Shown in pieces: positions 26,225 through 37,499 of a stretch of DNA of 64,000 nucleotides (the stretch's first letter is position 1; every line of letters starts with the position of its first letter). The translations under genes and the position numbers were made by a program. This stretch comes from Pegea sp. RAD2-039 (Eukaryota; Chordata; Thaliacea; Salpida; Salpidae). The notes beneath the pieces are model-generated. The model had not been told where the DNA came from, did not search any database, and was given only the letters and a program-made list of their open reading frames with translations. The DNA lies in assembly GCA_034620365.1 (NCBI GenBank), contig JAQGEQ010000237.1, forward strand, positions 206,001 to 270,000, written 5' to 3'.

Positions 26225-29200
26225 TTACATATACAGTTTTGTAACATTAACTGTCAGCAGCCAATCTGAAAAAAATATAGTTAGTTACTAATATTTCAAC
26301 TCTTACTTAACTTTAAATTAAATTCAACAAGGTTAATAGTTTTATAAAAATTCTAATCAGAATTATTTTAGTAAACATCTTTTAACTTTTTTTAAAAATA
26401 AATTGCTGAAAATATAACAAATTGTAAAATAGTAAAAATGCTGAAATATAAAAAAATAATTAAAGAGTTTATATTTAGTCTTGAAAAAGTTGGAAAGCTT
26501 ACCTAGCTTAATTTCATCAAGACATATTAGAGAAACTAACTCTTTCGCTATCAAAATTGATATTTTGATCATAATCGAGAGGTACTACATACGAAACATC
26601 AAAGTTAGCTCTTCCAGTTCCCTCCAAAAGAATCTAGAATAAAATAATTTAGAATATCTTTTCAAATATATTGATTAATTACATCAATTTTCATGTTTGC
26701 TGTTGTAGGTGCTTTAGCTTCGATATTATTGAGATTGCCAACACGATAAGAAACCCAGAAGACTTTTTTACTAATTTGTGAAATTATTGTATCATCAATG
26801 GCTCTTTCACAAGTATCATCATTAGTCAAAGTATTGTTACTGTCTGTATCAACTAATCCTGTTAACAAATATAAATTTTAAAGTTTATTTTAATATATCT
26901 GACTTAGACCAAACTTACTCAACCATGTTGAAACATCTTTATATCGTTCACTAAATTTGATGTTTCTTGCACCAGGGTGAAAACTATAAACGGTAATCTC
27001 ATCTGTAAAAACATTTCAGAGTTCTTAGAAAAAGCAAATAATATTTTAATATTTTTTAGCTCTAATATATTAGTTAAAATTATTTTCAAAATTTACCTTC
27101 AAATATTTTAATAATGGAAAATTCTGATTAGAAACTATTTACGATCGTAATAATATGAAACTGTTTAACGGTTCAAAAATATATATCAAATGTTTTTGAA
27201 ACATCAAATTAAATATTTGTGTTTTGCTTTGTAAAAATTAAACAATTATCAAACATTTTTATTGATAAATTGCTGATAAATATTATAAAATAATTGCTCT
27301 GTTAGTAAACTCAGGTTTTGTAAAGTAATTTTTAAACATTGTAAACGTTTTACGATAAATAATAAAAGGTAATGGAATATATTGTTTTATATACTTAACA
27401 AAATATCAAAATAGTAAATCTAAATCTATGATGTTAAAATACTTATTCAAAAGTGAAATATCTCAGAATTAGTATTAGTTATTAGGATAGTATACTTTAA
27501 TAAAATTATAACATCTGTTGGAAAATAAGCTTCAAATAAATTGTAACAAATGAAAGAAATTATGAAACTAGTGAAGCCAAAAACTAATTATTAAAAATAG
27601 ATTGTAATAAAAAATCTAAAAATAGAAAAGAAATTAATTTTCTACTCGGATCATCTTCATTACGAGTCACTTGTAGTTCATGATGAATCTCATAACAGGT
27701 AGAGTTGTCTCCTCCACAAACTCCACATCGATCCATTTCTAATGCCACAGAGCCATTAAAGCCACAAGGAGGATGCTACAAGTATTATAAACTCAGTGAG
27801 ATTTTGGAAATATTAAAATTTAACAAATTCAATGATTGTATGATCTTACATGGCAGAATCCTTCAACACAAAAGCTGTTTGGATCATCATATGAACAAGG
27901 TTCTCCATCCATAACATTTTCAAAAATTGATATAACACTACCTCCACACTTATTTGAGTTACAAAATAAGTGGCAGTTAGTTCCATCTTTAAAGAAATGA
28001 TTTTAAAAATAATTAGTCTTATTTGAAATGATTTAGCAAACAAATGACAAACCCATCAATAAACATTCAACAAAAGTTAAACTTTTTTAAAATGTTTTTA
28101 ATTTCTTTTAAACTTTTTAGTTTAAAAACGAAGTGGTTTTTGCAAATACCTCGAAATTTGTCGAACAGTAACCCCTCTGAAGCAATCATTCCTTTCTTAG
28201 CACACATTTCTTCTCGGTACCCATAAACAGATGGCTCACAATCAGGAACATCACAAAATTCGAAATCGAAATATTCTGAAGGATTACAAATTCTTCCTCC
28301 ATTTTCAGGTCTAAAAATATTGAATTGAATTTAAAATGATTTAAAAGTTTTACAAATATCTTCAACAAACCTTGGATTTATACATTCACGATAGCGTTTT
28401 CTCAACGACTTGCCACATGTCTTAGAACAATTGGACCAACTGCCCCACATTCCCCAGCCACCATCAACTGGTTCCAAAGTAGTCTTTGGTACACATTCGC
28501 GATCAATACACCAATGATTTGTCTGTATCGAAATCATCTTTTACTTAAATGATTCAAAGTGGTAAAAAACTAACATTTTTTTCATTACATGGTGTCCCAT
28601 CAAATCTTCCTTGAAAACTTCTCGTGGTCTTAACTTTTGTGCCGTTTTTGTAACCATAATAAGCACAGAAGAGAGAGCCACAGTCAGCCAAAAGAAAGTT
28701 CTGAGTCATAAATTGTTTAATTCAGTTTGTACATGAAAGTTACATGACTTACTGCAGAACTAGAAGCGAACCGACTATCTTGATTTGCTCTACATTGCTC
28801 ATCTAAATCCATAGATAAGCCAGGAGTCTCGTCAACTCTTTCAGGAACAAATTCAGGAACATTTGCAATGCATCGATAATGGCTTAAAAAAGGTTTTAGC
28901 TTGATATTATGTTTGAGATGAATATTTTTATTAAATTTCGTATAATGTTTTTACCATCTTAAACATTTAACTAGATAATTGTTTAAATAAAATTCAGTTT
29001 TGAGATAAATAAAAAAGCATTTAAAGAAAAGCAATCACAACAAAGTATTTTTATGAAACTTTATATTAAACAACCTGATTGATTCTCTTAAAATATTTGC
29101 ATTACAGAATGACACGGTGCAATTTCCAACTGTACATTCAAAGGTTTCGTCCATAAGATGGAACCACTTATGTGGTTTACAAATCTTTATTCTTTCATCT

Positions 29201-30159
29201 CCTTCAGGAAGCATCCCAAGCCTAATAAAAGAGAATCAAATCAAAAGTCATTAGAAATTAGATAAACTTACAGGTAGCCAACTTGACGTGCTATTGTGAC
29301 AGCAGAACCCTTACCTGTGTCCGTTACAACCGCAGCAGCATTTTGAAAATGACACATATTTCCATAAAATGTTTTTGCTAAAAAAATATACTTAAGACAG
29401 AATAAGAATTTTGAATCAACTCACCTATTACTTTCCTAAACTTAGTTCGAGTCAAAAAGACTGTAAAATCACTAAAGGTTGTCTTTCGAAACTACTTCTT
29501 AAAATTTTCACCATATCAAGGGTTCTATGAATACTTTTATGTTTGCGGAATAATTTATTCTGAAAAGTAATTTATTTATAAATGGTTTCGTTTATCATTA
29601 AAGCTTGAGTCACCTGTTTACGGCTAACTACACGAATTTTCTTCAAGCTTAGTTTGATGCTTACATTCGCTTTTTGAAAAGAAGAATGATTGAATATAAC
29701 ATTAACCTGAAAGAGTTTTTAATTAAAACAAAAACACATCTTTGTTAAGGAGTCTTATCACCTGTTCAATTAAATTATGTAGATAGGCAGAATAATCATA
29801 TTTATATATTTTTTCAACTCCCTTATCGATGAAAACGTCCGTTTCGATGTATACTTGTCGTAATGTTGCCACTGGATTCACTTCCTCATCGTTTTCGTCT
29901 AGAAATTTAGAGATTATAAAATTTATTTAAATGAGGATTTCTTACTTGTAGTCTCATTTGTAAGAAGATTCTGAGTTGATAAAGTCTGAAAAATGTTAAA
30001 GATTTAGTTTATTTTAATTTTAAGTTTCTCAAGTAAGAATTGTTTAACTTTTTAACTTTACAAGTAAAAGTGTTTCAAATCTTTTTTTGCAAAAATGAAA
30101 TTTTAACTTACTATAAAAGTACAAAGAAGAAAACAAAAATGTAGTTTTGGTTTCATCAT
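26225..30159 (-). pseudogene. ADAMTS-like gene 3, two frameshifts
   Basis: 17 exons (minus strand, 5' to 3'): 30112-30159, 29946-29985, 29762-29898, 29614-29706, 29425-29559, 29272-29377, 29075-29221, 28753-28882, 28575-28700, 28371-28522, 28150-28310, 27850-27986, 27646-27775, 26919-27002, 26683-26858, 26503-26633, 26225-26265. Splice sites and domain order match genes 1 and 2. Exon 5 is 135 nt against 142 in both paralogs, a net loss of 7 nt near 29475 that leads to a stop at 29452-29454. Exon 16 is 131 nt against 133 and also loses frame. The zinc helix reads RQVGYLLGMLP, with every zinc ligand and the Glu gone. The TSP1 repeat and cysteine segments are intact. Either a recent pseudogene or a gene with assembly errors at two places; the independent length changes favour decay. 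Confidence 0.82.
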
Positions 30160-30380
30160 CAACGTATTCTAAACAAAAAGATTAAAAAATTAAAGAATTA
30201 TAAATACAATTTTCAATAAATAACTGAAAACGTTAAAAGACATTTTATATTTAAATCAAATATCTGACTACAAATTTATAATCTTGTCTTAAGAAGAAAA
30301 CTTACTTCCTGTAGTCGTATGTAGCTTCAATAGGTTAGTAACCCTTCTCTTTCTACTGTGTTAAAGACAAAATGAATTGA

Positions 30381-30388
30381 CTTATATA
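30381..30388 (-). promoter_or_regulatory. TATA box of ADAMTS-like gene 3
   Basis: TATATAAG on the minus strand is followed about 75 bp later by a GAA|GTAAGT donor near 30305. This suggests an untranslated first exon of about 50 nt (30306-30355) spliced to the ATG-containing exon. Confidence 0.5.
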
Positions 30389-30848
30389 CAGCAATTGTTA
30401 TTACATCCTCATCAAATTTGTTTATATTTTGTGTAAACTATTATAAAAATAGATCAACACACTTTATATTTCAAATAGTTTTCTTACTATCTTATTTTTT
30501 CGCAGAAACTAGCTTCCTAAATCACTATAAGTTTTATCTCATATCAACTAAATAAAAAACTCATTTATATAAAATTAATGCTTTCAAGTAAACCTACAAA
30601 ACATAGAGCTTTACTTGTTTGATTTCTAATCAATTTCAAACTGCTTAAAAATGCTTTAAATATAGTTAAAATTATTTTTAAAACTACTTTTTTAAACTTA
30701 GTTTATAAATATTTAGCAAAGTTTAGAAAATAAAACTATTATTGATCAGATGTCTATTAAAATAAAATATTTATCAAAATTTTTGGTTGCTATGATACAT
30801 AAAGTTTTATAAATTTTTAAATTTTTTTCTTTGAATATTATATTTCTT

Positions 30849-31739
30849 GTGGAAGTACATTCTAGGATTTTTGAGATTTTAAAAGATATTATTGAAAGAT
30901 TTGATGAGGATGATTTACAGAGTAAAATGATGAAACTTTAAAAAGTTTTTTTTAAATTGAAAAAATTTTTTCTGTAACAGACATAGCAGATAACTTGATG
31001 ACTAGTTTATTGATTATGTTGCGAGATTATAATGAGGCTCCTGATATGTTAGTTGGTGTCATTACTACAATTGGAATATTTGCAGCAGGTATACCCTCTA
31101 GAAACTTTTTTCTTCAGGTTAATCTTATATTTTTTTAAGTTGCTAAAAATGGTTTCCTAAAATACTTTGACGATTTTGAACCATTATTTTTCTCAAATTT
31201 ACAAAATAAGGAACATTACAAGGTATTCTTTATGTTCTATATACTATGTTTCTATCAAAATTCATTTCTATGTCCTATCATTTATATTTTAAGGTTTGTT
31301 TGGCTGCTGTTGACACTGTAAAATTTGTTATGAAGACTTGTTTTAAAAAAAAGAGTTTTTGTGATAAAATTATGAAGATTCTGCAAGAAATTCTTATTGA
31401 TGCAGAGGTTGATAAAAACGTTAAACTTCAAACATGTTCTGAGCTTACTTTTATTGGAAGAACATTAGGTAGTGATTTTAGGGGTTATGTGTCATGTGTT
31501 ATATTTACTATCCATAATATAGCTAAATCACACTGGGTGAGCTGTTTTTCTATCTAACCTGTTAAATTTAATAACAAATAAACTATTTGAAGGGTTTTCT
31601 TTTAGATTTGAATATTGGAGAAAGATACGAAATGAATTTATGAATATTCCAATTAGCAAGTGTTTCTAAGTTCTCATTGACAAAGGAATGTGCTCGAAAG
31701 TGTCTTCAACAAATCCGCCAACTTACTGAACTTCAATAA
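30849..31739 (+). pseudogene. Partial importin beta duplicate, unprocessed
   Basis: It starts inside the equivalent of importin exon 16 (GTGGAAGTACATTC, 21556 in the parent) and keeps introns, so it is a DNA-level duplicate rather than a retrocopy. Counterparts of exons 16, 17 and 18 are readable. In the exon 19 counterpart a deletion near 31652 joins directly to the last part of exon 21 (KVSLT-like SKFSLTKECARK), removing exon 20. Similarity continues through the 3' UTR to about 31960. There is no promoter or 5' half, so no functional importin can be made. Confidence 0.88.
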
Positions 31740-31969
31740 ACTCAATTATGAATTAAGTTTTACGCAAAGCAAACATCGTTTTTAGTATTACTGTTATAAC
31801 TGAGATTTCAACTATTGTGTTATCATATATTTTATCTTCAACGTAATTGTAACTTTTAATTTTGCGCTAACTTTCATTGTCTCACAATAAATGTGAAGTT
31901 TGCTGGCTCAGTTTTTTTTATTGTAAACAAATAGGTGTGATAATTATTTTGAAAACGAGGTAAGTTGTT

Positions 31970-33060
31970 CTGTTAAAGTAATTCTAAATATAAGTATAAT
32001 TTGGTTTAGGGAATAAGATTGTTTTCTAAAAATACAAATGTATTTTATTATTTATTTTCAATTCTAAATTTCAAAAAACACTAAGAGAATGATATATATA
32101 GAGAGAGTACAGAATATATTGCTCAGGATATAAAAACAAATTGTTTTTAAAGAATTTTTAAAGAAGTTTATCTTATTTATTTATTTAATTTAATTTTCTA
32201 TAAATATAATTTTATATCCGCTGTCATTGTGTAAAACTTGACTAGGAATACAGGTAGCAATCAGCAGTTATTAAAAAGATAGACTTATCACTGAAGTATT
32301 AAAATCTTTATACAAATTCTTTAAATTTTACTCTTTAAGATTATACTTTCAGCAATCATTTATAAAAGTTATTGTTACTTTTAAACTAAGTTGTTTTGAC
32401 ACTTTAACAGAACTTAAGTCAAGTTTAGTTTATTTAAAAATGTTGAGATTGTTTGTAAATATTTTTTTTATATTTGTTTATTACAATAAACACGAATGTT
32501 TTAGGTTACAATTTGAAAATTCATTGAAAACGGTTTTTAATAGAAATTATTCATACTTTACAGACATATTAAAGTATGTTTATACTTTTAAATAAAAATT
32601 TTAAAGAAATTAAATCATTTTTTAAATTTGAAATTATTTAATATAAACAAAAGAAAATAGTTAACTTTATTATTATAACATTTGACAGTAAAATTTCCGT
32701 TTATATACAAAAAAAAATTTAGTTTATAAATTCTCTTCTATTTCTATTATAAATTATTTATCTTTGATAGTCTTTGTTATACAAATCTTATGAAAGGTTT
32801 CACTTTTACTAAAACTTTGCTGTAGTTAATAGTAGTTACTTTTTATAATATTTCATTTCAAGTAAGCTCCTATCATTTTACTTCTAATAGTTTTAACAGT
32901 TTTATATTTTTGTAACTAGTTAATTTTATTTGAGGTATTTGTTTATTTGTTACACAAAACTAAAAAAAAGTTTTTAAAAAGTTAGTTTATCTCAATTAAG
33001 TTCTTTTTTAGATAACTATTTTTATAATTTTTATAGATAGTAAATTTAGCAAAATAGATT
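31970..33060. other. Intergenic, no gene seen
   Basis: AT-rich. A possible upstream exon of the lectin-like gene was looked for here and not found. Confidence 0.5.
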
Positions 33061-33100
33061 CTTATTTTGTTGTGTAAACATTTTGACAACAGTGACTACA

Positions 33101-34060
33101 ATGACCAATAACGGTGATGATTCCTACACTGGAACAAGTGGTTATAGTTCATATGATTCAGACTCTAATGAGGGTATGTCTGATTGCTTGCTTGATCAAA
33201 GTGAAGATGGAATCGATATCATTTTTGTTGATATATTAAAAACTGAAGATGAAGCTACTAAGTATTGTGAAAAATATTTTGATGGGTTAGCTCCTATAAG
33301 AACTGAAAAACGACGTCTTGCAGTTGAAGATGCTTTAGTCACTTGTGTCTCAGGGACTCCGGAAGACTTACCCCGTAACAAAATGCCCTACCGCATTGGT
33401 CTGAAGTTTGAGGATGGAAAGGGTCGTTGGTCAGATGGAGTAGAATGTACCAAAAAATCTGTTGATAGAGATGGCTTTGAATTTTTAGATCAAAGTGTTT
33501 ATTACTTTCACGGGGGACATTTGAACGAAGGAAAAAATGCTGAGGTGCCAAGGATGCCGTTTTTATGTTATAAAAGTCATGCAACATCCGCTAGTGAGGT
33601 TAAGATGGGGTCTGGTGGCTACGCTGCAATAGTAGTTTCAATTATTGCTATTCTTTTGTTGATCTTAAATTTGTTGCTTTTTCTAAAGCTGAAAAAAAGT
33701 AAATTAGAAACTCGAAAGCAAATATCAGTAGTTGAAGATCTTCGACAAGCCAATGAAAATGCAGAATTTGATCGTAAAATTGATGAGATAGTTCGACCAG
33801 CCCTTCAGAAAAATGTTTATAACTCTTTTCACCAATCTCAATCGCCGCCTTCTGCAAATGATCCCATCAAGCCAGAGTATGTTACTTACATGGGGAACTT
33901 CAATCCTAAGAAATCTACTAAAGATGCTGCTACTAGAAAAAGTCTTGCGGATGGAAATCCAGCTGAAAACTCCCGGATTCTACCACCACTTCCAATGACT
34001 CCTAAAGAAGCTGCTGATAATGATGATAATAATGTCTATCTTGTGTTTCCAGATAAATAA
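33101..34060 (+). CDS. Type I membrane protein with C-type-lectin-like domain, ~319 aa
   Basis: One uninterrupted ORF. After a Ser/Thr/Asn/Asp-rich start (no signal peptide) comes a domain of about 125 residues with the layout of a C-type lectin-like fold: TEDEATKYCEKYFDGLAPI (alpha-1 Cys region), YRIGLKFEDGKGRWSDGVEC (the WIGL and WSDG core) and a closing FLCYK. The EPN or QPD calcium-sugar motif is not visible, so sugar binding is doubtful. A transmembrane helix follows (about 18 hydrophobic residues after GSGGYAA), then a basic stop-transfer KLKKSK and a tail of about 115 residues with several tyrosines (EYVTYM, NNVYLVF). ATG 33101 is the first in-frame ATG; an acceptor-like TTGACAACAG lies at 33082-33091, so a spliced upstream signal-peptide exon is possible. 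The exact family is unknown. Confidence 0.75.
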   Translation: MTNNGDDSYTGTSGYSSYDSDSNEGMSDCLLDQSEDGIDIIFVDILKTEDEATKYCEKYFDGLAPIRTEKRRLAVEDALVTCVSGTPEDLPRNKMPYRIGLKFEDGKGRWSDGVECTKKSVDRDGFEFLDQSVYYFHGGHLNEGKNAEVPRMPFLCYKSHATSASEVKMGSGGYAAIVVSIIAILLLILNLLLFLKLKKSKLETRKQISVVEDLRQANENAEFDRKIDEIVRPALQKNVYNSFHQSQSPPSANDPIKPEYVTYMGNFNPKKSTKDAATRKSLADGNPAENSRILPPLPMTPKEAADNDDNNVYLVFPDK

Positions 34061-35290
34061 AATTAATATTATATAAATATTAACTTTTTGAAAATAATTT
34101 ATATTATTTCGATTCACAATAAATCTATATTCATTTATTTTATTCAAATAAATTGGATTGTTTCTGTTTCTATTTTAAAAAGCTCTTTTAAAGAAAAATA
34201 TTTAGCTTTCTTTTTCAATGTTTATTTAAAAGTTATCAAAATATTTACAATTTTTATGGTGGATATATATTTTTTTAATTTATTACTCAGTGTATGTATT
34301 CTTGATATTATTTTTTTATGATATTTCATTAAATCAAATTAAAACAAAGTTCTGATAAGTTTTCGTTTTTATCATGAATAATCGATATATTTGATAAGAA
34401 TATATTTTTGTAAGATAGTTTTTAATAATTAGTATCAATTGCAAAAGATATAGACTTGGATAATAAGGAAAAGAATTTTAAGTTTAAATTATAAAAATAT
34501 CTGCTGCTCATAAAAAATTTCTATAAAAAGTTATTTAATAAAATTCATTAAATACTTTAAAATATTAAAGTTTATTTTAGAACTTATTTTAATCAATTAT
34601 TTAAAAAAATCTTTCAAAAAATGCTGTAAACTTGAAATATAATTATTTGAAATTTTGGAGAAATTTTTTCTGTATAAAAAGAAAAATTAAAACATTTTCA
34701 AAAATGTTTAAGTGAAACTGTAAATTATAAATATGAATTCATAAATTTAAAGTTCATAAATTAAAATTAGTTTTAAATATAAAAATGAGTTTTTATATTT
34801 TCTGCTGTTTAAGTAATGATAATAAAAATCTATTAATTATTTTTAAATCAGAAAACTGTTTTGTAATTTTATTTTTAAGTTTTATTAACAAAATACTTGT
34901 ATTAATTCAAAAGTTTTATTTCATTATGTTTATTTTATTCAAAAACCATTTTGTTTCATATCTTTTTCAACCTAATCTATTTCTTTTATTTAATAACCTG
35001 TTTGTAAAAAGCTTAATTAATCAAAGTTAGAAAATAGTTCCTATTTAAAAGCTGAAAAGTTATTTTTTTTAACTTTTCAAAAGTTTCAAAATATTTATTT
35101 TTAAATTTAATTTAGTAAGTTTAAAAACTTCTTTTCGACATGAATAAAAATTATGTTATTTCTATTTCTTTGACAAACAATTATGAACGTTTAATATTAA
35201 GTAAAAATTATCTTAAATAAAAATTATGGAATTTTTTTGTTAGTTTTATAAAACATGAATAAAAAATAAATAAAAAAAATTCATTTTGAA
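34061..35290. other. Intergenic, extremely AT-rich
   Basis: Two ORFs of 77 and 81 codons here are low-complexity A/T translation and not supported as genes. Confidence 0.55.
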
Positions 35291-35294
35291 AGTT

Positions 35295-35780
35295 TTAACA
35301 ATTTTTATTTGTTCGATTACGAGACAAATTTTCGAAAAAAAATCCAATCTTAATTAGATAATTTTGATGTAAGTTGATAAAATAAGCATTTTCGTAACCA
35401 TGCCCACCAATACCTGTACCACCAATGCCGTTACCTCCATGACCACCATTGTTACCACTTCCACTTATTCCTGTCCCACCATAACCATGACCACCACGGC
35501 CTCCATGTTTACCATTACCACCAACACCAGTACCACCATGCCCATTACCACCAACACCAGTACCACCATGACCAGTAACCTTATGTCCAGATGGAAGTTT
35601 CTTCACACTTAACTTAGCTTTGTGTTTTAAAGCTGAAAATGGTTTATAGTTAGGATGGAATCTTATTTATTCTTTTCACCAAATTGCCTGAAACTATTAT
35701 TTACCTTTTCTAAGTAATGGCAATGATGTATTTAAGGTTATTAAAACCATAAAACATAGATAGAATATTAACAACTTCAT
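35295..35780 (-). CDS. Glycine-rich secreted protein A, 137 aa
   Basis: Two coding exons: 35705-35780 (signal peptide MKLLIFYLCFMVLITLNTS) and 35295-35632, joined in phase 1. The mature chain starts with a Lys-rich stretch, then GGTGVGGNGHGGTGVGGNG-type repeats. The intron lies just after the signal peptide, unlike the other members, whose coding intron splits the C-terminal cysteine module. The tail is unrelated in sequence to the family cysteine module and has only one Cys at the very end, so the gene may have lost its 3' exon. TATA box 36122-36129 and the shared upstream element at 36131-36164 place it in the same regulatory family as the genes at 39, 43, 47 and 52 kb. Confidence 0.75.
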
Positions 35781-36121
35781 TTTACTTTTGATCAATCTGA
35801 AAGAAAAATCAATTTTATATTTAAACCGAAAATAAAATTATTATTTTAGTTTGATCTATTATTAAATAATTTAATAATAACACTAGTAGCATAAAGTCCA
35901 AGAATAGAAAATTGAATCTAACTATTTTAGTTAGAAGTAGTTAAAATGTACAACTTTCTTTTTCATTATACAAAAAAAATACTAATTTTGTAATAACCAT
36001 TATCTTACAAATACAAAATATAAATTTTATTCATTGAAATATAGAAGTTACCTGATTGCTTGTTTATTACATTCAAGAGAAAAGTTCTGCTTTCATTAAA
36101 CTTGTTTGAATTAACTTCAAC

Positions 36122-36164
36122 ACATATAAACAAGCTACATTAGTTTAGTTTTTACTTCCTTAAG
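36122..36164 (-). promoter_or_regulatory. Promoter of glycine-rich gene A
   Basis: On the minus strand the shared element TTAAGGAAGTAAAA followed by CTAATGTAGCTTG (36164-36131) runs directly into TTTATATG (36129-36122). An untranslated exon ending at a CAG|GTAACT donor near 36052 is likely. Confidence 0.65.
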
Positions 36165-36344
36165 TTGAAAATAAAGAGAAACATGATAAAAGCTTTTAGT
36201 TTATACAAGGAAGTTATTGACAAGAGTGAAAATAACGGATGTTATGAATTTTATTGAAAATTTAAACATATTAAAACTAGTTTAACATCTTTCAAATTGT
36301 TTAACTTTAAGCTGGATTAAACACTTGAATTTTATATATAAAAC

Positions 36345-37037
36345 TTTTTTAGTTTAGATTTTATTAAATAAGCAAACCATTTCAGTAAAAGTTTAATTTT
36401 ATCTTTCTTTAAATTACAGTTGACATAAAAAACCACGTAACTGTTTTATTAGTTTTCTTTAAATATAATTGACAAAAAATCTACATGAGAAATTATACTT
36501 TTAAAAATTAATAACTTTGTTGTTTATATTTAAGAATTATTCAGTTAACTTAAAAATATTAGTTTATTTATCTTTTTTGTTAATATATAAATCATTAATT
36601 ACTTTAAATAATAAAACTTTCAAATAGCTCAGATAAAGCAGTGATTCTTCTTTGTATTTAAGACATGAACTTAACAAACTTTAATCTATTTGTTTCTTTT
36701 TATCAAACTATAAACATTACTTTTCCCAATCATTTGCCACACAACACTTGTAGATCACAAAACAGGAAACAACATTGAGTTTTGTTTGTCACCAACAAAG
36801 AAGAAAGCAACTGTTAACAGTCACCTTTGAAAGTGACTCATAACTTATATCCTGTATAAGTAGATTCCAGTTTTAATTTTTTAATTGGTGGAAATGATGA
36901 AAAGTTTTTTGAATAATCTTTCACTTTGATATTAGATATTCAGAAGCATTAAATTTGTCAGCAATTAATTTTTCTAGTAGAATAAACATTTATTTACAAA
37001 TATATCTGATAATTCCCAAATACTTTATCTATAAGTA
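36345..37037. repeat. Outer left arm of the 10-kb palindrome
   Basis: Reverse complement of 45690-46382, about 693 bp on each side with scattered differences (for example the stretch around AACAGGAAACAACATTGAG). It shares its centre, near 41.4 kb, with the inner arms 38480-40349 and 42703-44866. Confidence 0.85.
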
Positions 37038-37206
37038 AAGATTGCTTTAGCCACGTTGCAGTGTTATAAACAAACTAAATTTAAGATACATACGGTAAAT
37101 TATAATATAAATTCAAATAAAATGAATATAGAAATAATTATACAATATAAGATAATCATATTGAAAATAAAACATAATACAAAATAAATACAGAAGGGTG
37201 CTTATT

Positions 37207-37242
37207 ATTTATTTATTTATTTATTATTTATTATTATTAAAC
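37207..37242. repeat. ATTT-type microsatellite
   Basis: A short imperfect TTTA/ATTT run. Similar A/T runs occur at 51817-51870 and 55548-55590. Confidence 0.7.
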
Positions 37243-37499
37243 ATTGTTGAAAAAATAATAATTTTGAAACATCTGTAAATCAGGCAAAAAGTTTGGTATA
37301 ATTAATATTAAAAATATAAACATATGTTCGCTTTTTTCGTATTTTTTAGCAGCTAAATTTGCAAAACAGGATACTTATACAATTTAATAGATTTAATTTA
37401 ACCAAACTAAATACTAAAAAACAACTCATGAATAATTAAATTAATCACAAATTTGACAACTAATCAATTGTCAAATTTTATTTTAAATTGTTAGATTAA

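Noticed and set aside
34088..35030. Two ORFs of 77 and 81 codons
   Set aside because: Composition is almost only Phe, Ile, Leu, Asn and Lys as expected from AT-rich DNA; no supporting features.
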